From: Streptomyces liliiviolaceus
GTDB lineage: Bacteria > Actinomycetota > Actinomycetes > Streptomycetales > Streptomycetaceae
Length of the DNA: 64,000 nt
Assembly: GCF_018070025.1 (NCBI RefSeq)
Contig: NZ_JAGPYQ010000001.1
Location: 5,394,001 to 5,458,000 of the forward strand
Reading direction: 5' to 3'
Shown here: positions 25,688 to 33,929 of the stretch, one piece after another
How positions within the stretch are numbered: the first letter of the stretch is position 1
Layout of the letters: each line of letters opens with the position of its first letter
The notes under the pieces: generated by a model
The model's input: only the letters and a program-made list of their open reading frames with translations
Database searches by the model: none
Told to the model about the DNA's origin: nothing
Translations under genes and position numbers: made by a program

Positions 25688-26608
25688 GTGGATCTCGATG
25701 CCGTGCGTACCTTCGTGGCCGCCGCGGACATGGGGCGGTTCCAGGACGCCGCCGACGAGTTGGCGATCACCCAGCAGGCCGTCTCCAAGCGCGTCGCCGC
25801 GCTGGAGAAGGCCCTCGGGGTGCGGTTGTTCGCCCGAACCGCGCGCGGAGCGAAGCTCACCGTCGACGGCCAGGCGTTCCTGCCCCACGCCCGCGATCTG
25901 CTGCGGGCCGAGGAGCGGGCGATCGACTCCGTGCGGCCCGGCCGCCGCGCGCTGCGCGTCGATGTGATCGGCCGTCGGCTGGCGCCCGCCGACCTGGTGC
26001 GCGACTTCCATCGTGCGCACCCCGGGATCGAGCTGGACGTGGTGACCCTCTTCGACGCCGACGCGGCGGTCGACGCGATCGGGTCCGGCACGGTCGACGC
26101 GTCCTTCCGCGCCGTCACCAGAAGCCAGCTTCCGGTCGGCATCGGGGCCGCCCGAGCCTTCGACGAGCCCATCCAGCTCCTCGTGGGGCCGGGCCACCCG
26201 CTCGCGGACGCCGCCGCGGTCACGCCCGCCGAGCTGGTGGGCCATCGGATCTGGATGCCCGGCATCGTTCCCGGCACCGAGTGGGCCGCCTACTACGGCG
26301 ATCTCGCCGCCGCGTTCGGTCTCACCATCGAGGTCACCGGCCCCGACTTCGGGGTGAAGCCCCTGCTGGACACGCTGGCCGACTCCCCGTCACTGGCCAC
26401 CTTCGTCGGTGAGCTGACCGGTTTCGGCTGGCCCGCCGACCAGGGGCTGCGGCGCATCGCGGTGAAGGATCCGGCTCCGGTCTATCCGCACTCCCTGCTG
26501 TGGCATCGCGACAACGCCCACCCGGCGCTCACCGCGCTCCGCGACCACCACTGCTCCGGGTCGCACGCACGCTCCGGCGCGGGGACCTGGACACCGGCGT
26601 GGGCGTAG
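25688..26608 (+). CDS. LysR-family transcriptional regulator
   Basis: A 306-residue LysR-type regulator. The N-terminal helix-turn-helix is AVRTFVAAADMGRFQDAADELAITQQAVSKRVAALEKAL in residues 5-45, with the effector-binding domain from about 85 to 290. GTG 25688 gives the standard N-terminus (MDLDAVRTF). It is divergent from the MFS gene at 24268-25575. Its effector pocket cannot be predicted. Confidence 0.93.
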   Translation: MDLDAVRTFVAAADMGRFQDAADELAITQQAVSKRVAALEKALGVRLFARTARGAKLTVDGQAFLPHARDLLRAEERAIDSVRPGRRALRVDVIGRRLAPADLVRDFHRAHPGIELDVVTLFDADAAVDAIGSGTVDASFRAVTRSQLPVGIGAARAFDEPIQLLVGPGHPLADAAAVTPAELVGHRIWMPGIVPGTEWAAYYGDLAAAFGLTIEVTGPDFGVKPLLDTLADSPSLATFVGELTGFGWPADQGLRRIAVKDPAPVYPHSLLWHRDNAHPALTALRDHHCSGSHARSGAGTWTPAWA

Positions 26609-26677
26609 CGGTCCGGCCCGCCGGGGCCGCCACCGTGCGTCGTCGGGCGGCCTGCCTAACTGGCCGAACCGGACATG

Positions 26678-26717
26678 GAGCGGCCCCGGGACTCCCGCGG
26701 GAGTTCCGGGGCCGCTC
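26678..26717. terminator. Bidirectional terminator palindrome
   Basis: A 40-bp palindrome lies between convergent genes. Arms of 12 bp (26678-26689 and 26706-26717) and an inner 6-bp stem (ACTCCC/GGGAGT) are joined through one G-T pair, with a two-base centre. It can terminate the LysR transcript and the opposing MFS transcript. Confidence 0.7.
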
Positions 26718-26734
26718 TACGTGCCGGGCGGGCG

Positions 26735-28192
26735 TCAGGACTGCATCGCGGCCTGCTCCGGCTCGTCGAGGCGGTCGGCCGGAGCCTGGTCGGCCGCCAC
26801 CGGGCGGGCGGCCGGGATGAGGGCCGCGACGACGGCGGCGACCAGGGCGACCCCGCCGCCGATGATCAGGGCGGTACGGAAGCCGTCCTCCGAGGTGATG
26901 GTGAAGCCGCCCATGTCGACGGTCAGCTGGGAGAGGACCACACCGACGACGGCGGCGCCCACGGAGGTGCCGAGCGAGCGCATGAGGGTGTTGAAGCCGT
27001 TCGCGGCGGCGGTCTCGGAGAGCGGGACCGAGCTCATGATCAGGGCGGGCATCGCCCCGTAGGCGAGGCCCACACCGCTGCTGGTGATCATGAGGACGAG
27101 CATCAGGCCCCAGGCGGAGCCCATCAGCACGAGGGACACGCCGTAGCCGGCGGCGATGACGAGGATGCCGGAGATCAGCGTGAACTTCGGGCCGCGCGCG
27201 TCGGTCAGCTTTCCGCCGAGCGGGGAGACGAGCATCATCATGATGCCGCCGGGGGCCATCCACAGACCCGCCGCGAGCATGGACTGGCCCAAGCCGTAGC
27301 CGGTCGCCTCGGGGAACTGCAGCAGCTGGGGAACGATCAGCATGCCGGAGTACATGCCGAAGCCGACGAAGAGCGAGGCGAGGTTGGTGAGCAGGACCCG
27401 GGGGCGGGCCGTGGTGCGCAGGTCGACCAGGGGATCGCGGGTGCGGGTCTCCCACACGCCCCAGGCGAGCAGGACCACGACGGCGGCGGCGAACAGGCCG
27501 AGCGTCGTCGCCGAGCCCCAGCCCCACTCGGCGCCCTTGGAGACCGCGAGCAGCAGGCAGACCAGGCCGACGCCGAGGCCGATCGCACCGGGTGCGTCGA
27601 AGCGCTGCCCCTTGGCCCCGGCGGGGACGTCGGGGATCAGGAACCAGATCAGGGCGGCGATCGCCACGGCCAGGACGGCGGAGCCCCAGAAGAGCACGCG
27701 CCAGCTCGCGTACTGGGCGACCGCGGCGGCTATCGGCAGGCCGAGACCGCCGCCGATGCCCATGGACGCGCTGACGAGCGCGATGGAGGAGCTGAGCTTC
27801 TCGGCCGGGACCACGTCACGCAGGAGCGCGATGCCGAGCGGCACCATGCCCATGCCCATACCCTGCAGGCCTCGGCCGACGATCATCGGCACGACCGACG
27901 AGGAGAGCGCGCACACCACCGAGCCCACGATGAGGGGCACGGAGCAGGCGAGGAGCATCCGCCGCTTGCCCAGCAGGTCGCCCAGACGTCCGGTGACGGG
28001 CACACAGACCGCCGCCACCAGCAGGGTGACCGTGATCACCCACGCCGTGTTCGAGGGCGAGCTGTGCAGGATCTGCGGCAGGTCCGCGATGAGCGGCGTG
28101 ACCAGGGTCTGCATGATCGCCGCCGTGGTGCCGGCGAAGGCCAGCGTGGCGATCACGCCGTTGGTATGGCGGGGCGTCGGTGGGGCTCCCAT
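26735..28192 (-). CDS. MFS drug-efflux transporter, DHA2 (14-helix) type
   Basis: A 485-residue EmrB/QacA-family exporter. The cytoplasmic loop 2-3 motif GRLGDLLGKRRM (about 70-81), motif C-like ASMGIGGGLGLPIAAAVAQY (about 145-165) and about fourteen helices place it in DHA2. It should export hydrophobic drugs with proton exchange. ATG 28192 (MGAPPTPRH) is preceded by AAGGAGT. It is divergent from a MarR gene, the usual arrangement for a locally repressed efflux pump. Confidence 0.92.
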   Translation of the reverse strand: MGAPPTPRHTNGVIATLAFAGTTAAIMQTLVTPLIADLPQILHSSPSNTAWVITVTLLVAAVCVPVTGRLGDLLGKRRMLLACSVPLIVGSVVCALSSSVVPMIVGRGLQGMGMGMVPLGIALLRDVVPAEKLSSSIALVSASMGIGGGLGLPIAAAVAQYASWRVLFWGSAVLAVAIAALIWFLIPDVPAGAKGQRFDAPGAIGLGVGLVCLLLAVSKGAEWGWGSATTLGLFAAAVVVLLAWGVWETRTRDPLVDLRTTARPRVLLTNLASLFVGFGMYSGMLIVPQLLQFPEATGYGLGQSMLAAGLWMAPGGIMMMLVSPLGGKLTDARGPKFTLISGILVIAAGYGVSLVLMGSAWGLMLVLMITSSGVGLAYGAMPALIMSSVPLSETAAANGFNTLMRSLGTSVGAAVVGVVLSQLTVDMGGFTITSEDGFRTALIIGGGVALVAAVVAALIPAARPVAADQAPADRLDEPEQAAMQS

Positions 28193-28358
28193 GAAGGGAC
28201 TCCTTGCATCTCTTTCGGGCTACTGGGAATGCAGTGTACATACCTTATGCATCATGCATGACATGTGCGCATTGCATAGCCTGTGCAAAGATGGGAGCGG
28301 GTCCGGCGCAGGAAATCGCCGCGTCGGCCCTGTTCAGGACAGTGGGAGGCAGTGGCAC
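28193..28358. promoter_or_regulatory. Divergent MFS/MarR promoter region with MarR-like palindrome
   Basis: ATGCAT-C-ATGCAT at 28247-28259 is a perfect palindrome about one base and lies inside an AT-richer patch with further TGCAT/GCATA motifs up to 28278. Such short palindromes are typical MarR operators. GGGAGG about nine bases before 28359 is the ribosome binding site of the MarR gene. Confidence 0.55.
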
Positions 28359-28811
28359 ATGGGCAGGCCTACGTACGAGGTCGAGTACGAGCAGATGCTG
28401 CTCGGCAGGCATGCGCTCGCGGCGCACGGCGGGCGCAGCAAGGAGAGCGTGCTGGAGCGGAGCTCGTATATTCTGCTCAGCCGTATCCGCGTGCAGGGGC
28501 CCATGTCGATCGGTGAGCTGAGCGACGCGTTCGGGCTCGACGCCTCCACCCTCAACCGGCAGACCGCCTCGGCCATGCGTGCCGGACTGGCGGAACGCAT
28601 CCCCGACCCCGACGGCGGACTGGCCCGCAAGTTCCGCATCACCGACAAGGGCGCGCGGATACTGGACGAGGAGCGCGAGCGGACCGTGGGCTCCCTCGAC
28701 CGGGTCATGGCCGACTGGTCCGACGAGGACATCGCGGAGTTCGCCGGCTATCTGCGGCGGTTCAACACCGGCATCGAGCGGCTCGGCGGACGGCCCTGGC
28801 CGCGCCCCTGA
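28359..28811 (+). CDS. MarR-family regulator of the adjacent efflux pump
   Basis: A 150-residue winged-helix protein: SYILLSRIRVQGPMSIGELSDAFGLDASTLNRQTASAMRAGL (about 38-79), then the wing PDGGLARKFRITDKG. ATG 28359 has GGGAGG upstream. It is divergent from the DHA2 pump, so it probably represses the pump until a drug-like ligand binds. Confidence 0.9.
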   Translation: MGRPTYEVEYEQMLLGRHALAAHGGRSKESVLERSSYILLSRIRVQGPMSIGELSDAFGLDASTLNRQTASAMRAGLAERIPDPDGGLARKFRITDKGARILDEERERTVGSLDRVMADWSDEDIAEFAGYLRRFNTGIERLGGRPWPRP

Positions 28812-29365
28812 CGTTCATGGGCGCCGGCCGGAGGCGGCTCACCGACGTCGGCAGACGCATCGGAACCTTTGGCGCGGCGTCGGCAGGCGTACAGGAACCG
28901 TTGGCGCAGCGTCGGCCGGACACTCGTCGGCATCGGCCGGCGCACCGGAACCTCCGGCCGATCCACCCGGCTCAGCCCTCAACTCCCGTCACAGGCAAGG
29001 CAGTAGGGACAGTGGCGGGTTCATGGTGCCCGCGGAGGGGTACTCATGAGCCCTATGAGGGAGACCGGAAGATACCAGGCGCGGGGGCCCTGCGACCCAG
29101 CAAGCGCCCTGAAGACCGAAAGCCCTTGCCCTTAAGCCGCCGATCGACCCCCACCGGCCCTCACCTGCCCCTTCACGCACATTCCGCACCGGTCGACCGG
29201 CCCACCGTCCGAGGCCGGCACCACTGACACGCGCAAACGAGCCAGATCGACCAAAAGGCCTCGCTTGACGGTCTCGCCGAATAGCGTGCGAGAAATCGAA
29301 CACCTCTCCCCACCTCCCTGCGGTCCGCGCATGTCACGGACCCCTGCCGCGCTAGGAGAACCGGG
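28812..29365 (+). other. Intergenic region with 32-bp degenerate tandem repeats
   Basis: No gene with good coding character is seen in these 554 bp. From 28847 to 28910 there are two 32-bp units beginning GTCGGCA and ending TTGGCGC plus two bases, with a degenerate third unit up to about 28960. The promoter of the DUF485/symporter operon must lie near the right end. AGGAGA ahead of 29366 is its ribosome binding site. Confidence 0.5.
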
Positions 29366-29794
29366 ATGTCCGACGACCCCTCGGATGCGTACGCCCCACC
29401 GCCCCACCGGGCCAGGCACCCCACCACCCCGCCCGCCTGGGCCGCCGCCGAAGAACCCTTACCCGAGCGCGTCACGCGCGGCTCCGCACCCGGACACCAC
29501 CGTGACCTGCGCATCCTGCGCCGGGCCTACCGCAGACAGCGCCGGGTCGCCACCTTCGTCGTCCTCGCCTACTTCACCGCCTTCCTGGTCCTCTCCGTCC
29601 GCGCCCCGGCCTTCATGACGAAGCCCGTCACCGGCGGTCTGTCCACCGGCATGGTGCTCGGCCTGGTCCAGCTCCCCGTCACCTGGCTGGCGATCGTGCT
29701 CTTCGAGTACACGGCGAGCCGGTACGTCGATCCGCTCGCCCGCCGCATGCGGCAGCGCACGGCCCTGCTCGCCGAGCAGGAGCCCGGACGATGA
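29366..29794 (+). CDS. DUF485 membrane protein
   Basis: A 142-residue protein with a proline-rich cytoplasmic N-terminus (1-50) and two membrane helices (about 62-82 and 98-118), matching DUF485. Members are nearly always encoded directly before a sodium:solute symporter of the acetate permease group, as here, and are thought to be an accessory subunit. ATG 29366 follows AGGAGA. It overlaps the symporter start by ATGA. Confidence 0.9.
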   Translation: MSDDPSDAYAPPPHRARHPTTPPAWAAAEEPLPERVTRGSAPGHHRDLRILRRAYRRQRRVATFVVLAYFTAFLVLSVRAPAFMTKPVTGGLSTGMVLGLVQLPVTWLAIVLFEYTASRYVDPLARRMRQRTALLAEQEPGR

Positions 29795-31401
29795 CGGAGT
29801 TCAGCGGCACCGCACAGACCTGGTCCCTGGTCGCCTTCTGCACCGTCGTCACCGTGACCCTGCTGCTCTGCGTCATCGCGGGCCCGGACCGGGACGATCT
29901 CGACGAGTTCTACACCGGCTACCGCTCGCTGTCCCCGATGCGCAACGGGCTGGCCATCGCGGGCGACTACATCTCCGCGGCCACCGTCCTGACCATCGGC
30001 GGAGTCATCGCGCTGTGCGGCTACGACGGTGTCGTCCTCGCCCTCAGCACCCTCCTGTCCCTGCTGCTCCTGATGTTCCTGCTGGCCGAACCCCTGCGGA
30101 ACACCGGCCGGTTCACCACGGGGGACGCCATCGCCCGGCGGATGCCCGGCCGTGCCGTGCGCATCACGACCTGTGTCGTGACCATCGCCTCGCTGATGCC
30201 GATGATGCTGGTCCAGCTCGCCAGCACCGGCCAGTTGCTCGCCTTCATCCTCGGCTTCAGCAGCACCACGATGAAGACCGGGTGCGTCATCGGCGTCGGC
30301 GGCCTGATGATCACCTACGCGGCCATCGGCGGGATGAAGGGCACCGCCCTCATCCAGATCCTCAAGATGGTCATGCTCCTCGGCTCGGGGTCCGTGGTCG
30401 CCTTCCTGATGCTCCGCGCCTTCGCGTGGGACCCGGGAGAGCTGCTGCACACGGCCGCGGAACACAGCGGGGCGGGCGAGGCGTTCCTCCGTGCCGGTTT
30501 GCAGTTCGCCGGGGGTCCGCACGCCGACCTGGACATGATCAGCACGCAGTTCGCCATCGTGCTCGGCGGCGCCTGTCTGCCCCATGTCACCATGCGCATG
30601 TTCACCGCGGACAGCGCACGGCAGGTCCGCCGCTCGATGTCCTGGGCGGTGTCGTCGGTGGCCCTGTTCATGCTGATCATCACGATCGTCGCGATCGGGG
30701 CGACCGCGCTCCTCGGCCGGACCGGGATCACCGCGGCCGACCCGCGCGGCAACACGGCCTATCTCGTCGGCTCCCGCGCGGTCTTCGGCACCCATGTCAC
30801 CCGCGCCGAGACCTTCCTGTTCACCACGGTCACGGCAGCGATCTTCCTCACCCTGCTCGCGTCGGTCGCCAGCATGATCCTGGCCTGCGCCAACTCCCTC
30901 GCCCATGACGTCTACGCCAGCCGCGCCACCCCGCATTCGCCGGTACGGGAGATGACCGTGGCCCGGGTCTCCGCGCTCGCCGTCGGAATCCCGACGATCG
31001 TGCTGGCCGGCCTCATCCAGCACCGCAGTCTCCAGCCCCTGGCGACGCTCTCCTTCTGCCTGGCCGCCTCGGCCATCGCCCCCGCGCTGGTCTACAGCCT
31101 CTTCTGGCGCCGCTACACCCGCGCCGGACTGCTGAGCACGATGATCGGTGGCTCGCTCGCGGTCCTCGTCTTGATGCCGGGCACCCGGCTGGTCTCCGGG
31201 ACACCCATGGCGGCCTTTCCCGACGCCGACTTCAACTGGTTCCCGTTCACCACGACCGGGCTGGTGTCCATCCCCCTGGGCTTCGCGTTCGGCTGGCTCG
31301 GCACGATGTTCTCGGGACGGCGTGAGACCCAGCGGCGGAAGAAGGACTACGAGCGGATCGAGGCCAGAATCCTGGCGGGCCCGGAGCCCAGGCCGAGATG
31401 A
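29791..31401 (+). CDS. Sodium:solute symporter (ActP/MctC-like monocarboxylate uptake)
   Basis: A 536-residue SSS-family transporter with about thirteen helices. The signature stretch DEFYTGYRSLSPMRNGLAIAGDYISAATVL (about 35-63) is typical of acetate/pyruvate/propionate permeases, and FSSTTMKTGCVIGVGG and LLASVASMILACANSLAHD are also conserved. It should import a short monocarboxylate with sodium or protons. Translation is coupled to DUF485. The 3' end of the gene lies inside a 32-bp tandem repeat array that includes the stop codon. Confidence 0.9.
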   Translation: MTEFSGTAQTWSLVAFCTVVTVTLLLCVIAGPDRDDLDEFYTGYRSLSPMRNGLAIAGDYISAATVLTIGGVIALCGYDGVVLALSTLLSLLLLMFLLAEPLRNTGRFTTGDAIARRMPGRAVRITTCVVTIASLMPMMLVQLASTGQLLAFILGFSSTTMKTGCVIGVGGLMITYAAIGGMKGTALIQILKMVMLLGSGSVVAFLMLRAFAWDPGELLHTAAEHSGAGEAFLRAGLQFAGGPHADLDMISTQFAIVLGGACLPHVTMRMFTADSARQVRRSMSWAVSSVALFMLIITIVAIGATALLGRTGITAADPRGNTAYLVGSRAVFGTHVTRAETFLFTTVTAAIFLTLLASVASMILACANSLAHDVYASRATPHSPVREMTVARVSALAVGIPTIVLAGLIQHRSLQPLATLSFCLAASAIAPALVYSLFWRRYTRAGLLSTMIGGSLAVLVLMPGTRLVSGTPMAAFPDADFNWFPFTTTGLVSIPLGFAFGWLGTMFSGRRETQRRKKDYERIEARILAGPEPRPR

Positions 31402-31478
31402 CCGCACCGGCAGCGGAGCCCCGGCCGGGATGACCACACCGGCGCCGGAGTCCAGGCCGGGATGACCACATCGGGACC
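31383..31478. repeat. Three 32-bp tandem repeats spanning the symporter stop codon
   Basis: Units 31383-31414, 31415-31446 and 31447-31478 are close copies (core CCGGCCGGGATGACC). The first unit contains the last codons and TGA stop of the symporter gene, so each further unit repeats that stop. The array then runs up to the promoter of the siderophore operon. Confidence 0.8.
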
Positions 31479-31498
31479 GGGTGCGTACAGCATCTACC

Positions 31499-31527
31499 TT
31501 GGTGTTAGGTTTGGCTTACCTTACTGA
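31499..31527 (+). promoter_or_regulatory. Iron-regulated promoter with DmdR/IdeR box
   Basis: TTGGTG (31499-31504) and TACTGA (31522-31527) are separated by 17 bp. The spacer and first bases of the -10 region are TTAGGTTTGGCTTACCTTA (31505-31523), which agrees with the 19-bp actinobacterial iron box at 16 positions. Iron-loaded DmdR would thus block polymerase. A small hairpin ACGGAA/TTCCGT follows at 31528-31546. Confidence 0.85.
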
Positions 31528-31645
31528 ACGGAACACCCAGTTCCGTAACTCTGCGCTGCCCGCGAGCGGGCGGACAAGGACGACCTCAAGTGCGCTTCGC
31601 CCCGTCGCCGTTCACCCGCGGCACGCACCCTCGGATACGCGTCGC

Positions 31646-32704
31646 GTGACCGTCTCCCTCTCCCCGCCCGACCTCGCCGACGCCCCGCGCGTCCGCCGCC
31701 GGCACACCAGACCCGCCCTCAGCGCGGGGCTGCTCGCCGCGGCCCTGGCACTGACCGCCATGAGTGTGCTCAGCCTCGCCGTGGGCTCGGGCGACGTGGC
31801 ACTGCACGACGTCGTGGCCGGGGTGTTCAGCCCCGACCGTTCCGTCCACGGCCAGATGATCATCCAGGAGGTCCGCCTCCCCCGCACGCTCGCCGGTCTG
31901 CTCGCCGGATCCGCGCTCGGGGTCGCCGGAGCCCTGATGCAGGGCGTCGCGCGCAACCCCCTCGCGGATCCGGGCCTGCTGGGCGTCAACGCGGGCGCCT
32001 CCGTCACCGTCGTCTTCGCCATCAGCGTCCTGTCGCTGACCGAGCCCGCGCAGTACATCTGGTTCGGTTTCCTCGGGGCCTGTGTCGCCGCCGTGCTCGT
32101 CTACGGCATCGGCAGCCTGGGCCGCGAGGGCGCCACACCCGTGAAACTGGCCCTCGCCGGAGCGGCCACCACCGCCGTACTGGGCTCCCTGACCAGCGCC
32201 ATGCTGCTCAGGGACAGCCGGACGTTCGACCAGTTCCGGTTCTGGCAGGTGGGCGCGCTCAACGGCCGTGACATCGATGTCCTGTGGCAGGCACTGCCCT
32301 TCATCGCCGTCGGCGGAGTGCTGGCCCTGCTGCTGGGCCCCTCCCTCAACGCCCTCGCCCTCGGCGACGACATCGCGCGCGGCCTGGGCCAGCGCATCGT
32401 CGCGGTACGGCTGACGAGCGCCGTGAGTGTCGTACTGCTCTGCGGCGCGGCCACGGCGATCGCGGGGCCGATCGGATTCCTGGGCCTGGCCGTTCCGCAC
32501 GCGGCACGCCTGATCACCGGCCCCGACTACAAGTGGATCCTCCCCTACAGTGCGCTGCTCGCACCGGCCCTGCTGCTCTTCGCGGACGTCGTGGGGCGCC
32601 TGATCGCGCGCCCCGGCGAGGTGCAGGTCGGTGTGATCACCGCCGCGCTGGGCGCCATCCCCTTCGTCCTGCTCGTCCGCCGCCGGAACGTGGTCGAACT
32701 GTGA
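31646..32704 (+). CDS. Ferric-siderophore ABC permease (FecCD family), first subunit
   Basis: A 352-residue permease of the BtuC/FecCD family with about ten helices. Hallmarks are VRLPRTLAGLLAGSALGVAGALMQGVARNPLADPGLLGVNAGAS in the first third and GPIGFLGLAVPHAARLI near 280. The start GTG 31646 is chosen to leave a short basic N-terminus; the ribosome binding site is weak. It is the first gene after the iron box and overlaps the second permease by GTGA. Confidence 0.92.
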   Translation: MTVSLSPPDLADAPRVRRRHTRPALSAGLLAAALALTAMSVLSLAVGSGDVALHDVVAGVFSPDRSVHGQMIIQEVRLPRTLAGLLAGSALGVAGALMQGVARNPLADPGLLGVNAGASVTVVFAISVLSLTEPAQYIWFGFLGACVAAVLVYGIGSLGREGATPVKLALAGAATTAVLGSLTSAMLLRDSRTFDQFRFWQVGALNGRDIDVLWQALPFIAVGGVLALLLGPSLNALALGDDIARGLGQRIVAVRLTSAVSVVLLCGAATAIAGPIGFLGLAVPHAARLITGPDYKWILPYSALLAPALLLFADVVGRLIARPGEVQVGVITAALGAIPFVLLVRRRNVVEL

Positions 32705-33858
32705 ACCGTAAGACCATGTCAGCGGGCGGTACGGCCACCGCGCCGCCGGAGCCGACCGGCGCGACCGGTACGACTGGTACGACTGGTACGACTGGTACGA
32801 CCGGTGGTCCCTCCCCCGCCGCCTCGCACGACGCCGTGGCCCGGCTGGTCCGCGTCAGACGCCGTGGGCAGGCCCGCGGCGCCCTCGTCAGCGGCGTCCT
32901 GCTCGCCGTCGTACTCGCGGCGTTCACCCTGTCCCTCACCACCGGCGACTTCGTCATCCCGCTCGCCGACGTCCTCGCCACGCTGGCCGGGGGCGGCGAC
33001 GCGGGAACCCAGTTCGTCATCCTCGAACTGCGCCTGCCGCGAGCCCTGCTGGCCCTCCTGGTCGGCGGCTGCTTCGGTCTCTCCGGAGCGGTGTTCCAGG
33101 GGCTGCTTCGCAACCCGCTCGCCAGCCCCGATGTCATCGGCGTCAGCGCGGGGGCCAGCGCCGCCGCCGTCCTCGCGAGCATGGTCCTCGGCCTGAGCGG
33201 TCTCGCCCTGTCGGCGGTCGCCCTGTCGGGCGCGCTGCTGACCGGGGCGGCCGTCTACCTGCTGGCCTGGCGCAAGGGCATCAGCGGCTACCGCCTGGTC
33301 CTCGTGGGCATCGGCATCGGTACGGGCCTGTCGAGCGTCGTCTCGTACGTCATGACGCGGTCGGACGTCACCGAGGCGCAGAACGCGTTCCTCTGGCTGA
33401 CCGGCAGCCTCAACGGCCGATCCTGGACCCACTTCTGGCCCCTGTTCAGCGGTGCGGTCGTGCTGCTGCCCCTGGCGCTGCTGGCCTCGCGCGCCCTGCC
33501 GGCCCTGCAGTTGGGCGACGAGGCCGCCGGCGGTCTGGGAGCGCGGGTCGAGCACAGCCGGCTCGCCATGCTGGCCTGCGCGACCGCCCTCGCGGGCCTC
33601 GCGACGGCCGCCGCCGGGCCCGTCGGCTTCGTCGCCTTCGTGTCCCCGCCCATCGCCCGGCGTCTGCTCCCCGGGCGCGGCGCGGCCCTGGTGCCCTCGG
33701 CCCTGGTCGGGGCCGCGCTGGTCCTCCTCGCCGACTACGCGGCCCAGCACCTCGTCCCCGGTACGCAGTTGCCGGTGGGGATCGTGACCAGCCTCGTCGG
33801 TGCGCCGTACCTGCTGTGGCTGCTCGCGCGCGCCAACCGCGTGGGCAAGGGCGGCTGA
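32701..33858 (+). CDS. Ferric-siderophore ABC permease (FecCD family), second subunit
   Basis: A 385-residue FecCD permease, ten helices, with LRLPRALLALLVGGCFGLSGAVFQGLLRNPLASPDVIGVSAGAS and GPVGFVAFVSPPIARRL. The N-terminus carries a low-complexity GTT repeat (about residues 22-36), encoded by four 9-bp units at 32767-32802, before the first helix. GTG 32701 overlaps the stop of the first permease; ATG 32716 is an alternative. The two permeases probably form a heterodimeric channel. Confidence 0.92.
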   Translation: MNRKTMSAGGTATAPPEPTGATGTTGTTGTTGTTGGPSPAASHDAVARLVRVRRRGQARGALVSGVLLAVVLAAFTLSLTTGDFVIPLADVLATLAGGGDAGTQFVILELRLPRALLALLVGGCFGLSGAVFQGLLRNPLASPDVIGVSAGASAAAVLASMVLGLSGLALSAVALSGALLTGAAVYLLAWRKGISGYRLVLVGIGIGTGLSSVVSYVMTRSDVTEAQNAFLWLTGSLNGRSWTHFWPLFSGAVVLLPLALLASRALPALQLGDEAAGGLGARVEHSRLAMLACATALAGLATAAAGPVGFVAFVSPPIARRLLPGRGAALVPSALVGAALVLLADYAAQHLVPGTQLPVGIVTSLVGAPYLLWLLARANRVGKGG

Positions 33859-33929
33859 CCGTGACACGACCCTCAGACGAAGGTTCCGGCGAGGTCCGTG
33901 AACCGCTCGGCACCCTCAAGGAGACGACG

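Noticed and set aside
28847..28960. CRISPR-like array
   Set aside because: The units are directly adjacent without unique spacers and are degenerate; no cas genes occur.
28812..29303. Short frames on both strands in the gap after the MarR gene
   Set aside because: They lack ribosome binding sites and domains, and part is tandem-repeat DNA.
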